This document shows, piece by piece, positions 1 to 5,684 of a DNA stretch of 5,684 bases. The notes beneath the pieces were generated by a model, which searched no databases, was not told the origin of the DNA, and saw only the letters and a program-made list of their open reading frames with translations. Position 1 is the stretch's first letter, and each line of letters begins with the position of its first letter. A program made the position numbers and the translations under genes. Origin of the DNA: an uncultured Peptococcaceae bacterium (GTDB taxonomy: Bacteria > Bacillota > Peptococcia > Peptococcales > Peptococcaceae). Where the stretch lies: contig CABVBB010000175.1 of the NCBI GenBank assembly GCA_902496505.1, forward strand, positions 1 through 5,684. The letters are read 5' to 3'.

Positions 1-915
<915 letters not shown>

Positions 916-949
916 AAATTAACAAACGTCTTTCATCAAGCGGATCGTC

Positions 950-1237
950 TTAGCCTAAAACGACCAAGATATCTTTTTCGGATAAGATCACAAATTCTTC
1001 ACCGTTGAATTTCACTTCTGTACCAGCATATTTTGCATAAACAACTTTATCGCCGACTTTTACTTCCAATGGCGCTCTCTCACCACTCTGCAACAAAATA
1101 CCGCCGCCAACAGCGATGACTTCACCTTGCTGTGGTTTTTCCTGGGCACTGCCTGGTAAGACGATGCCGCCTTTTGTTACCTCTTCAGCCGCTACTGGTT
1201 TGATCGCAATTTTGTCACCAATTGGTTTGATACTCAT
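950..1237 (-). CDS. groES: Co-chaperonin GroES (10 kDa, Hsp10)
   Basis: Heptameric lid of the GroEL folding chamber, cytosolic. The product is 95 residues, the normal family length. It starts MSIKPIGDKIAIKPV, where IKPIGDKI matches the conserved N-terminal strand (the PL.DR.. region of the family). The GroEL-binding mobile loop is the segment EEVTKGGIVLPGSAQEKPQ (18-36), with the hydrophobic GIVL tripeptide region. GEVIAVGGG (38-46), KVGDKVVYAKYAGTEVKFNGEEFVIL (60-85) and a final EKDILVVLG are the other family hallmarks. The frame is open further upstream to an ATG at 1303, but that would start inside the CIRCE operator and add a non-family 22-residue extension. The ATG at 1237 follows an AGGAGG by 9 nt and gives the canonical N terminus, so I chose it. 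It is the first gene of the groES-groEL operon, with HrcA-type control. Confidence 0.98.
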   Translation of the reverse strand: MSIKPIGDKIAIKPVAAEEVTKGGIVLPGSAQEKPQQGEVIAVGGGILLQSGERAPLEVKVGDKVVYAKYAGTEVKFNGEEFVILSEKDILVVLG

Positions 1238-1246
1238 TTGAAAAAG

Positions 1247-1252
1247 CCTCCT
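1247..1252 (-). promoter_or_regulatory. Ribosome binding site that sets the groES start
   Basis: AGGAGG on the minus strand, 9 nt before ATG 1237. It decides between this start and an in-frame upstream ATG at 1303 that overlaps the CIRCE operator and has no comparable site in front of it. Confidence 0.9.
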
Positions 1253-1296
1253 CAATAAAATGTGAAATGTAGGATTTACATGGGATATCTCTTTTG

Positions 1297-1323
1297 TTAG
1301 CACTCGTTTCTATCGAGTGCTAA
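1297..1323. promoter_or_regulatory. CIRCE operator (HrcA repressor binding site) of groES-groEL
   Basis: Perfect inverted repeat TTAGCACTC (1297-1305), 9-nt spacer, GAGTGCTAA (1315-1323). It matches the CIRCE consensus at every arm position. The palindrome extends to 12-bp arms (1295-1306 and 1314-1325). In bacteria with this element, the HrcA repressor binds it and represses groESL; heat or unfolded protein titrating GroEL relieves repression. It lies immediately downstream of the predicted -10 box, so it falls within the first part of the groES leader RNA. There it can block initiation and could also fold as an RNA hairpin. No hrcA gene is in this window. Confidence 0.98.
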
Positions 1324-1335
1324 CATCTATTTAAT

Positions 1336-1364
1336 ATAATAATCATTCTCCCCTTAAAATGCAA
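1336..1364 (-). promoter_or_regulatory. Predicted vegetative sigma-factor promoter of groES-groEL
   Basis: Read leftward on the minus strand, TTGCAT (1364-1359) and TATTAT (1341-1336) are separated by 17 nt. Both resemble the -35 TTGACA and -10 TATAAT consensus. The expected transcription start is near 1329, a few bases before the CIRCE repeat, which gives a leader of about 90 nt before groES. A run of seven A on this strand (1384-1378) sits upstream of the -35 and could act as an UP-like element. The promoter-CIRCE arrangement is the standard one for HrcA-controlled groESL operons. Inferred from sequence match and position only. Confidence 0.8.
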
Positions 1365-1406
1365 TAGCTTTTCATGATTTTTTTCACGTTTTTGGCAAAA
1401 AAAATG

Positions 1407-1415
1407 TGTTATACT
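1407..1415 (+). promoter_or_regulatory. Extended -10 promoter of the formyltetrahydrofolate cyclo-ligase gene
   Basis: TGTTATACT contains the extended -10 TGn followed by TATACT (1410-1415, one mismatch to TATAAT). No good -35 hexamer lies at 16-18 nt; the nearest TTGGCA (1392-1397) is only 12 nt away, so the extended -10 probably compensates. The expected start near 1422 leaves a leader of about 20 nt. The site is divergent from the groESL promoter, with about 40 bp between the two core promoters. Confidence 0.65.
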
Positions 1416-1441
1416 GGTAAAAAATCAACGGGAGTGAGCCT

Positions 1442-2017
1442 ATGAAAGATACGATCCGTCAACATTACCAATCACTGCGCCGTCAGTTGACGCCCAGCGC
1501 GCGCACCCTGGCCAGCGCTCAAGCCGCTCAGGCGCTTTTATCCTCACCGCTTTGGACCGCAAGTCAGACGGTTATGGCCTATCTGTCTTTGCCGCAGGAG
1601 CTTTCTTTGGATGATGTCTACCGTGCTGGCTGGCAGAGTGCCAAGACCATGCTCATCCCCATCAGTCAGACGGCAGACTACAGTCTCCTGCTTTCTCGGC
1701 TGGATGATTTTTCCCAGCTGACAGAAGGCGCTTACCATATCCGTGAACTAGCCCCTGCCCTGCAAACGCCCATTCCAGCAGAGCAGATCGATCTCTGTCT
1801 GATCCCCGGCGTCGCTTTTGACCGTCTCGGCAATCGCTTGGGTTTTGGCGCAGGCTATTACGACCGCTTCCTCCCCCGCCTGCGTCCGGACGCTGTCAAG
1901 ATCGGCGTTTGTTTTGCCCTTCAGCTTGCCGCCCAACCGCTGCCAGTGGATGAATATGATATACCCATGGACTATCTGCTGACCGAAAACGGTCTCTATT
2001 CTATAAAAAACGCCTGA
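1442..2017 (+). CDS. fau: 5-formyltetrahydrofolate cyclo-ligase (5,10-methenyltetrahydrofolate synthetase)
   Basis: Cytosolic enzyme that converts 5-formyltetrahydrofolate plus ATP to 5,10-methenyltetrahydrofolate, returning the storage form of formyl-folate to the one-carbon pool. The product is 191 residues, typical for the family (E. coli ygfA/fau, B. subtilis yqgN, eukaryotic MTHFS). The family signature PGVAFDRLGNRLGFGAGYYDRF (122-143), with its glycine-rich loop and GYYDR, is intact. It is followed by GVCFALQL (155-162), LPVDEYDIPMDYLLTENG (167-184) and an N-terminal basic helix with SLRRQL (11-16). The ATG at 1442 follows GGGAG by about 7 nt. The gene stands alone on this strand, divergent from groESL, and ends before the symmetric terminator at 2030-2069. 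It is richer in G+C than the intergenic regions, as expected for coding DNA. The function is secure from the signature; the symbol is by family analogy only. Confidence 0.94.
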   Translation: MKDTIRQHYQSLRRQLTPSARTLASAQAAQALLSSPLWTASQTVMAYLSLPQELSLDDVYRAGWQSAKTMLIPISQTADYSLLLSRLDDFSQLTEGAYHIRELAPALQTPIPAEQIDLCLIPGVAFDRLGNRLGFGAGYYDRFLPRLRPDAVKIGVCFALQLAAQPLPVDEYDIPMDYLLTENGLYSIKNA

Positions 2018-2029
2018 TCGCACCAAACT

Positions 2030-2069
2030 AAAAAGGACGTCCCCTCTTACACGCAGGGACGTCCTTTTT
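2030..2069. terminator. Bidirectional intrinsic terminator between convergent genes
   Basis: Perfect inverted repeat with 14-bp arms, 2030-2043 and 2056-2069, around a 12-nt loop. The core GGACGTCCC/GGGACGTCC is flanked by five A on the left and five T on the right, so either strand yields a GC-rich hairpin followed by a U run. It starts 12 nt after the stop of the rightward cyclo-ligase gene and 18 nt after the stop of the leftward small membrane protein gene (2088), so it should end both transcripts. Confidence 0.92.
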
Positions 2070-2087
2070 GTATAGGTTTTGGACCGC

Positions 2088-2438
2088 TCAAAAGTGGATG
2101 AGCAGATTGATCACATAACCAATACCCAGCATCATGAAAACGATGCCGACCATCTTGACATTCATTTGATGGCGCGTCTTATTATACTTGCTGCTCCAAT
2201 AGATCAAAGCGCCGGCTAATGCCATGCCGCTGTAGGCTATGATCTGCATCCATTGATAGGTCTCTGTACCATAGCCATAGCGCGACGAAGAAAACATGAT
2301 GACGAACGCTAAGACAAAGACCGCTACGCTTATGGCCAGCAGCACTTGAGCCTTCGGTTCCATTTTGTCAGCATATACAGGCTCTGCTGCTTTTTGGACC
2401 TGGGCTGGCGGACGCTGCTTTTTCTTTTTCTGCGCCAT
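2088..2438 (-). CDS. Small three-helix membrane protein of unknown function (second of a pair)
   Basis: I do not recognise a named family. The product is 116 residues. It has a Lys-rich cytosolic N-terminal tail (MAQKKKKQRPPA...), then three hydrophobic segments at about 31-51, 63-82 and 94-114, with a short charged linker SSKYNKTRHQMN (82-93) between the last two. By the positive-inside rule the N terminus and the linker between helices 2 and 3 are cytoplasmic, and the C terminus faces out. The ATG follows AAGGAGAT by 6 nt. It lies 22 nt after the similar gene at 2461-2814 and is the last gene before the terminator at 2030-2069, so the two are cotranscribed. The layout Y....II.Y......GA...., then K..G....LG, is shared with its neighbour and suggests an old tandem duplication. 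No catalytic or metal-binding motif is seen. Confidence 0.85.
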   Translation of the reverse strand: MAQKKKKQRPPAQVQKAAEPVYADKMEPKAQVLLAISVAVFVLAFVIMFSSSRYGYGTETYQWMQIIAYSGMALAGALIYWSSKYNKTRHQMNVKMVGIVFMMLGIGYVINLLIHF

Positions 2439-2460
2439 TTGATGATCTCCTTATCACGCT

Positions 2461-2814
2461 TTAGAATAACACGACCAGCTGCATGACGCCTAGAACGATC
2501 AGCATCACACCAAAGATCTTGTTCATGGTTGCTGTTCCTTTTTTCTCAAAAGCCTTAGCTGAATAAAGCATATATGCGCCGATGACCACCAAAGCACCGT
2601 AGCAAACGATATTGATGACCCGATAAGCGACAGAACCCTGCTCAAAGGTCCCGCCGAAGAGCATACCGATCAAGCAGAGGATAAGGCCCATCATCCAGAC
2701 ACGATTGACCTTCTTCATCTGAGCTGCATTGGGGTCTTCTTGAGGCTTAGCTGGTGCCGGCTTGCCTTGATACGGATTGCGTTTCTTTTTACCTGTTCTT
2801 GACTTTTGTACCAA
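2461..2814 (-). CDS. Small three-helix membrane protein of unknown function (first of a pair), TTG start
   Basis: Unrecognised family. The product is 117 residues. It has a basic, Pro/Lys-rich tail (KSRTGKKKRNPYQGKPAPAK, 4-23), then hydrophobic segments at about 38-55, 64-85 and 98-116, with a charged linker KAFEKKGTATMNK (87-99) between the last two. The start is TTG at 2814-2812: no in-frame ATG or GTG lies near, and a perfect AGGAGG is 8 nt upstream. The next in-frame Met is residue 33, which would delete the whole tail. It shares size, topology and spaced residues (Y, I..Y, GA, K..G....LG) with the following gene, 22 nt downstream. A 93-nt gap separates it from the histidine kinase gene, so it may belong to the same operon or have its own promoter. 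A role in membrane stress or in the two-component system is only a guess from position. Confidence 0.83.
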   Translation of the reverse strand: MVQKSRTGKKKRNPYQGKPAPAKPQEDPNAAQMKKVNRVWMMGLILCLIGMLFGGTFEQGSVAYRVINIVCYGALVVIGAYMLYSAKAFEKKGTATMNKIFGVMLIVLGVMQLVVLF

Positions 2815-2822
2815 AAATGCTC

Positions 2823-2828
2823 CCTCCT
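2823..2828 (-). promoter_or_regulatory. Ribosome binding site supporting a TTG start (small membrane protein)
   Basis: AGGAGG on the minus strand, 8 nt before TTG 2814-2812. The quality and spacing of this site are what support the non-AUG start. Confidence 0.85.
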
Positions 2829-2836
2829 AGATGTTT

Positions 2837-2853
2837 GCTCAAGACGCTTGAGC
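2837..2853. repeat. Perfect 7-bp inverted repeat in the gap between kinase and small membrane protein genes
   Basis: GCTCAAG (2837-2843), 3-nt spacer, CTTGAGC (2847-2853). It lies 8 nt upstream of the ribosome binding site of the 2461-2814 gene. There is no U run after it on either strand, so it is not an intrinsic terminator. It could be a leader-RNA hairpin, an operator or an RNA-processing site that uncouples expression of the small membrane proteins from the kinase. The repeat is seen directly; its function is not known. Confidence 0.5.
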
Positions 2854-2907
2854 TGATAGATTCCACACTATTTTACCGAAAAAAATCGGTTTTGGATAGC
2901 CCTATTT

Positions 2908-4347
2908 TTAGTAATTCTCTTCTTCGTCATCATTGATCAATTCATACATCAAGGGCAGCAAAACGACGACCTTAGTGCCGCTGCCAACGACACTGTCCAC
3001 GAACAGCTTGCCGCCATGCAGCTCAACGATCTCGCTGGCAATAGAGAGCCCCAAGCCTGTACCGCTCTTTTTGCTGGTGCCTTTATAGAATTTATCCTTG
3101 ACCATTTGCAGATCCTCTGGTGAGATGCCGCTGCCGTTATCATCTACTGTAATGACCAGCTGATCGTCAATGATCTCGCTGGTGATCTTGATCTCTGCGC
3201 CAGGGCGGCCAGTGGTGAATTTCATCGCGTTGTCGATAACATTGATCAGCACCTGCTTCAAACGGTTGTAATCAGCCATGATCAGCACATGATCATCATC
3301 CTGAAACAAGGTCAGCTTGATCTTTTCCTGCTTGGCGCGGACTGTAAATTGACTCCTGATATCCTGCAAAAGCCGATCGACTGGGAATTCTTCTTTGTGC
3401 AGTTCCAGACGCTGTGCCTGCAGCTTGGAGAAATCCAAAAGATCGTTGACCAAGACGATCAAACGATCCGTCTCATGGCAAATGATCCGCAGACCTTCCT
3501 CTGCTGTTTCTGTATCGTCCACTGCATCCAGGATCGTTTCGCCCCAGCCCTTGATCGAAGTCAGCGGCGTGCGCAGCTCATGGGAGATAGAAGAGATGAA
3601 TTCATTTTTAGCCTGGTCGGATTTGGTGATCTCTTTGGCCATGATGTTGACGGCATCCACCAGTTGGCCGATCTCATCGTTGTGATACTTGATGGCCTTG
3701 ACCTTGAAGTTGCCCTCCGCGATCTCTTCTGTCACTCGAATCAATTCCTGGATAGGCACGACGATGCGCCGCGACATCAAATACCCCAGCGCTGCCGCCA
3801 AGGATAGTACTGCGACGCCGATACCCAGCGCCAGCAGGACGAACTGGCGAATGACCTTGATGGCGCCTTCCAGCGTAGAAACATAGCGCAAAACGCCGAT
3901 AATCTCTTTTTCGTGATAGATGGGCGCAGAGACGGATAGGATGAATTCATTGAGCCCGCTGCGCCCATACCACGGATCGGTCTCTCCTGCCAATGCTTTG
4001 GCATAATCCGGTGTTGTCACCTTTTCCAGAGAAGCAGAGCCGGTATTGTCGATCACGACATTGCCCGCCAGATCGACCACCTCGATCAAGGCCTGCTCCC
4101 CATCGCTCATATTTTCAAAAATAAATTTGGATTTATCCTGAATGGTGACTTTATCGCCTTGGACATTCTTAGGCTCATACTGACTGTAAAAAGCAGCGGA
4201 CATATCGGCATGGTTGACCAGATTGCGCTCGATGCCGCCCAGATAATACTGGGCAATCGCGAAGATGAACAGCGATTCCAAGATCACCAGCATAAACACC
4301 CCTATGAGCAGGTAATTGCTGATCAATCGTTTGCTGATGCTCTGCAC
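2908..4347 (-). CDS. Membrane sensor histidine kinase (HAMP-HisKA-HATPase_c), GTG start
   Basis: Autophosphorylating sensor of a two-component system, 479 residues. Domains in order: transmembrane helix about 11-33; an extracytoplasmic sensor of about 130 residues (36-163) with Cache/PAS-like features (VVDLAGNVVIDNTG at 90-103, then a strand pattern ending IIGVLRYVS); second helix about 167-190; HAMP 191-243 (P198, DEIGQL 224-229); HisKA with H-box SSISHELRTPL and phospho-acceptor His256; and the ATPase domain with N-box NVIDNAMKFT (Asn373), G1 VDDNGSGI (401-408), G2 GTGLGL (429-434) and GSGTKV (455-460). No cytoplasmic PAS domain lies between HAMP and HisKA, unlike WalK, ResE or PhoR. The C terminus is acidic (NDDEEEN). 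The start is GTG 4347-4345, 3 nt after the regulator stop, with GGAGGAG 11 nt upstream inside the regulator gene. The partner is clearly the adjacent regulator; the signal cannot be told from sequence. Confidence 0.96.
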   Translation of the reverse strand: MQSISKRLISNYLLIGVFMLVILESLFIFAIAQYYLGGIERNLVNHADMSAAFYSQYEPKNVQGDKVTIQDKSKFIFENMSDGEQALIEVVDLAGNVVIDNTGSASLEKVTTPDYAKALAGETDPWYGRSGLNEFILSVSAPIYHEKEIIGVLRYVSTLEGAIKVIRQFVLLALGIGVAVLSLAAALGYLMSRRIVVPIQELIRVTEEIAEGNFKVKAIKYHNDEIGQLVDAVNIMAKEITKSDQAKNEFISSISHELRTPLTSIKGWGETILDAVDDTETAEEGLRIICHETDRLIVLVNDLLDFSKLQAQRLELHKEEFPVDRLLQDIRSQFTVRAKQEKIKLTLFQDDDHVLIMADYNRLKQVLINVIDNAMKFTTGRPGAEIKITSEIIDDQLVITVDDNGSGISPEDLQMVKDKFYKGTSKKSGTGLGLSIASEIVELHGGKLFVDSVVGSGTKVVVLLPLMYELINDDEEENY

Positions 4348-4350
4348 GTT

Positions 4351-5052
4351 TTACTCTTCTCCTCCCCACCAGCGATAACCATAGCCCCAGACCTTTTCGA
4401 TGTATTTTGGGTTGGAGGGATCCTCCTCGATCTTCTGCCGAATGCGGCGGATATTGACATCGACGATCTTGAAATCCCCTACATAATTGTAGCCCCAGAC
4501 ATTGTTGAGGATCTCGTCCCGATGGATGGCCTTATTGGGATTTTCCATGAAATATTTCACCAAGGCAAATTCGATCGGCGTCAGCTCGATCTCCTGACCG
4601 TTTTTGAGCAGCTTGCGCTCATCCTGCAAGATGGTGAATATCCCCGAATGGATGGCATTGCTCTCTTCCTCCACCTGCTTATCCGCCAGACTGATGCGGC
4701 GCAGGAGCGCATTGATGCGCGCCAAAAGTTCCTTGGGGCTGAAGGGCTTGACCATATAATCATCGGCGCCCAATTCCAGTCCCTCGATCTTATTTTGTTC
4801 CTGCCCTTTGGCAGTCAGCATGATGATGCCCATCGCTGGATAAGTCTCACGGATCTTGCGGCAGACCTCAAAACCATCGATCCCTGGCAGCATAACATCC
4901 AGCAAAGCGATGTCCACCGAAGCATCGGCCTTTTCCAAAGCCTCCTCTCCGCTGGCCGCTTCAATGATCTCAAAATTATGGCGCTTGAGATTCACGCGAA
5001 TAAAGCTGCGGATAGCATCCTCATCTTCGACGATCAAAATTTTGGCAGCCAA
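4351..5052 (-). CDS. OmpR/PhoB-family response regulator, TTG start
   Basis: Cytosolic DNA-binding regulator phosphorylated by the adjacent histidine kinase, 233 residues as usual for the family. The receiver domain (about 4-118) shows the acidic pair in ILIVEDED (Glu9, Asp10), phospho-acceptor Asp52 in LLDVMLPGIDG, Thr80 in MLTAKG and Lys102 in VKPFSPKEL. The winged-helix DNA-binding domain (about 136-230) has ELTPIEFALVKYFMENP (156-172), the recognition-helix region VDVNIRRIRQKIEEDP (197-212) and the terminal wing VWGYGYRW (221-228). All key residues are present. The start is TTG 5052-5050: no nearby in-frame ATG exists, AGGAGG lies 8 nt upstream, and the protein begins with the expected first strand. 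The gene begins one base after the stop of the upstream unknown gene and ends 3 nt before the kinase. WalR, ResD and PhoP are the nearest familiar types, but the sequence does not pick one. Confidence 0.96.
   Translation of the reverse strand: MAAKILIVEDEDAIRSFIRVNLKRHNFEIIEAASGEEALEKADASVDIALLDVMLPGIDGFEVCRKIRETYPAMGIIMLTAKGQEQNKIEGLELGADDYMVKPFSPKELLARINALLRRISLADKQVEEESNAIHSGIFTILQDERKLLKNGQEIELTPIEFALVKYFMENPNKAIHRDEILNNVWGYNYVGDFKIVDVNIRRIRQKIEEDPSNPKYIEKVWGYGYRWWGGEE
4359..4365 (-). promoter_or_regulatory. Ribosome binding site of the kinase, inside the regulator's last codons
   Basis: GGAGGAG on the minus strand, 11 nt before GTG 4347-4345. It overlaps the Gly-Gly-Glu-Glu codons that end the response regulator. 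The placement implies coupled translation of regulator and kinase and supports the GTG start. Confidence 0.8.
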
Positions 5053-5053
5053 A

Positions 5054-5684
5054 TTATTTCCCTCCTTCTATGCGCAGACACGCGATCAATTGATTTTCTG
5101 TAATTGGCATTTCCTCTGGCAGCGCCTGATTGAGCAGAGCGATGTAGACTTTTTTCTTATTGGGATTATTGCCTAGGACGGTGATCTGCTCCTTAGGAAG
5201 ACTGCTGCCCTGCTCCCAAGTGTACGTATCCACCGCAGCGATGGAGAAGAGCTTATACATATTGCCGCCATTTTCGCCTGTCAGGAACACATCTGTCCAT
5301 TCCACGCCTTGAGATTTGCTGAATCGGTATTCGATCCTGCCGATCAACTGAGAAGGCAGCTGGAATTCATACCCATCCTGGCTGCTGTTGAAGCTGGCTT
5401 GTACGGCCTGTAATCCCACACTGTCCTGCCACTGGTACCATACCCGCAAATAATCCTTGAGGGTGTGACTGCCCCCATCCTCCTCCGGCGGCAGCAGATA
5501 ACAGATCTCCTGGATGCCGTCATTATTGACATCACGGAAAATATCCAATTCTGGTTCATTGGTATAATCGTAGGAGAGCGGTTCCTCCAGCTCAACATGA
5601 TAGCCGAATTCATCTGCCAAAAGCAGCGCAATGGTATAATACTGATTATGCTGCATGGCTAGACCTATCCCCTGCCTGCCGGGG
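5054..5684 (-). CDS. Hypothetical, probably extracytoplasmic protein with a calcium-loop-like motif; 5' end outside the window
   Basis: Unrecognised. The frame is open from the right edge of the window to TAA 5056-5054. An ATG lies at 5656, but it has no convincing ribosome binding site and the nine codons before it are also open, so the true start is probably further upstream and any signal peptide is not visible. Counting from that ATG, about 200 residues can be read. DVNNDGIQE (42-50) has the D-x-N-x-D-G-x-x-E spacing of FG-GAP/VCBS and dockerin-like calcium loops, which are common in secreted proteins. Beta-strand-like and aromatic-rich stretches follow (YLRVWYQWQ 69-77, GRIEYRFSKSQGVEW 106-120). 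The C terminus (KKKVYIALLNQALP, 167-180) looks helical. It ends one base before the response regulator, and its last codons carry that gene's ribosome binding site, so it is in the same operon and may be an accessory or target of the two-component system. That role is inferred from position only. Confidence 0.75.
   Translation of the reverse strand, partial: PGRQGIGLAMQHNQYYTIALLLADEFGYHVELEEPLSYDYTNEPELDIFRDVNNDGIQEICYLLPPEEDGGSHTLKDYLRVWYQWQDSVGLQAVQASFNSSQDGYEFQLPSQLIGRIEYRFSKSQGVEWTDVFLTGENGGNMYKLFSIAAVDTYTWEQGSSLPKEQITVLGNNPNKKKVYIALLNQALPEEMPITENQLIACLRIEGGK
5061..5066 (-). promoter_or_regulatory. Ribosome binding site supporting the regulator's TTG start
   Basis: AGGAGG on the minus strand, 8 nt before TTG 5052-5050. 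It lies within the final Glu-Gly-Gly codons of the upstream gene, so translation of the regulator is probably coupled to it. Confidence 0.85.

Noticed and set aside
1238..1303. 22-codon N-terminal extension of groES starting at ATG 1303
   Set aside because: This start lies inside the CIRCE operator. The added residues are not part of the GroES family, and the ATG at 1237 has the proper ribosome binding site.
1392..1397. TTGGCA as a -35 box for the cyclo-ligase promoter
   Set aside because: It is only 12 nt from the TATACT -10 box, too close for a functional -35. The extended -10 TGn explains the promoter better.
2881..2896. Weak hairpin ACCGA/TCGGT as a terminator after the kinase
   Set aside because: The stem is only five pairs and the T run is in the loop instead of after the stem, so it lacks the form of an intrinsic terminator.
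2870..2898. Internal promoter TATCCA-17-TAAAAT on the minus strand before the small membrane protein genes
   Set aside because: The -10 is reasonable but the -35 matches only three of six positions. AT-rich spacers give such matches by chance, so it is mentioned only as a possibility and not annotated.
3289..3807. Plus-strand open frame of 172 codons antisense to the kinase
   Set aside because: It is fully inside the kinase catalytic region on the opposite strand, with no start signal or family features; a shadow of the real gene.
4159..5103. Long plus-strand open frame (314 codons) antisense to the regulator and kinase genes
   Set aside because: It lies opposite two genes with complete, well-conserved families. 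Its translation has no recognisable domain and it has no ribosome binding site in a plausible place. A long antisense frame here is a by-product of the codon use of the real genes.

Overview
The window looks like chromosomal DNA from a Gram-positive-lineage bacterium (Bacillota). The evidence is a perfect HrcA-type CIRCE operator in front of groES-groEL, strong AGGAGG ribosome binding sites, frequent TTG/GTG starts backed by those sites, and an OmpR-type response regulator paired with a HAMP/HisKA kinase. Base composition is intermediate, not strongly AT-rich. A Clostridia or Negativicutes member seems plausible, but the sequence alone does not fix the genus. No mobile element, tRNA, rRNA or CRISPR array is visible.

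Layout. Positions 1-1237 (minus strand) hold the groES-groEL operon: groES is complete and groEL runs off the left edge after its first 299 codons. Positions 1238-1441 are a divergent regulatory region. Its left part carries the groESL promoter with the CIRCE operator just downstream of the -10. Its right part carries an extended -10 promoter reading rightward into a 5-formyltetrahydrofolate cyclo-ligase gene (1442-2017, plus strand). A symmetric 14-bp-stem hairpin flanked by A and T runs (2030-2069) acts as a shared terminator for this gene and for the converging operon on its right.

Positions 2088-5684 (minus strand) hold one tightly packed gene cluster. In transcription order it encodes: an unrecognised, probably extracytoplasmic protein with an Asp-rich calcium-loop-like motif (5' end outside the window); an OmpR/PhoB-family response regulator; its membrane sensor histidine kinase; and, after a 93-nt gap, two small three-helix membrane proteins that resemble each other. 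The first three genes are separated by 1 and 3 nt, and the ribosome binding sites lie inside the preceding gene, so translational coupling is likely.

How the parts work together: groES/groEL is the HrcA-controlled chaperonin and the cyclo-ligase is folate-salvage housekeeping. The right half is a signalling cassette in which an extracytoplasmic sensor domain drives a DNA-binding regulator. The upstream unknown protein and the downstream small membrane proteins are candidate accessory or output components. Most of the window is ordinary core genome. The part least explained by known families is the set of three uncharacterised genes around the two-component system.
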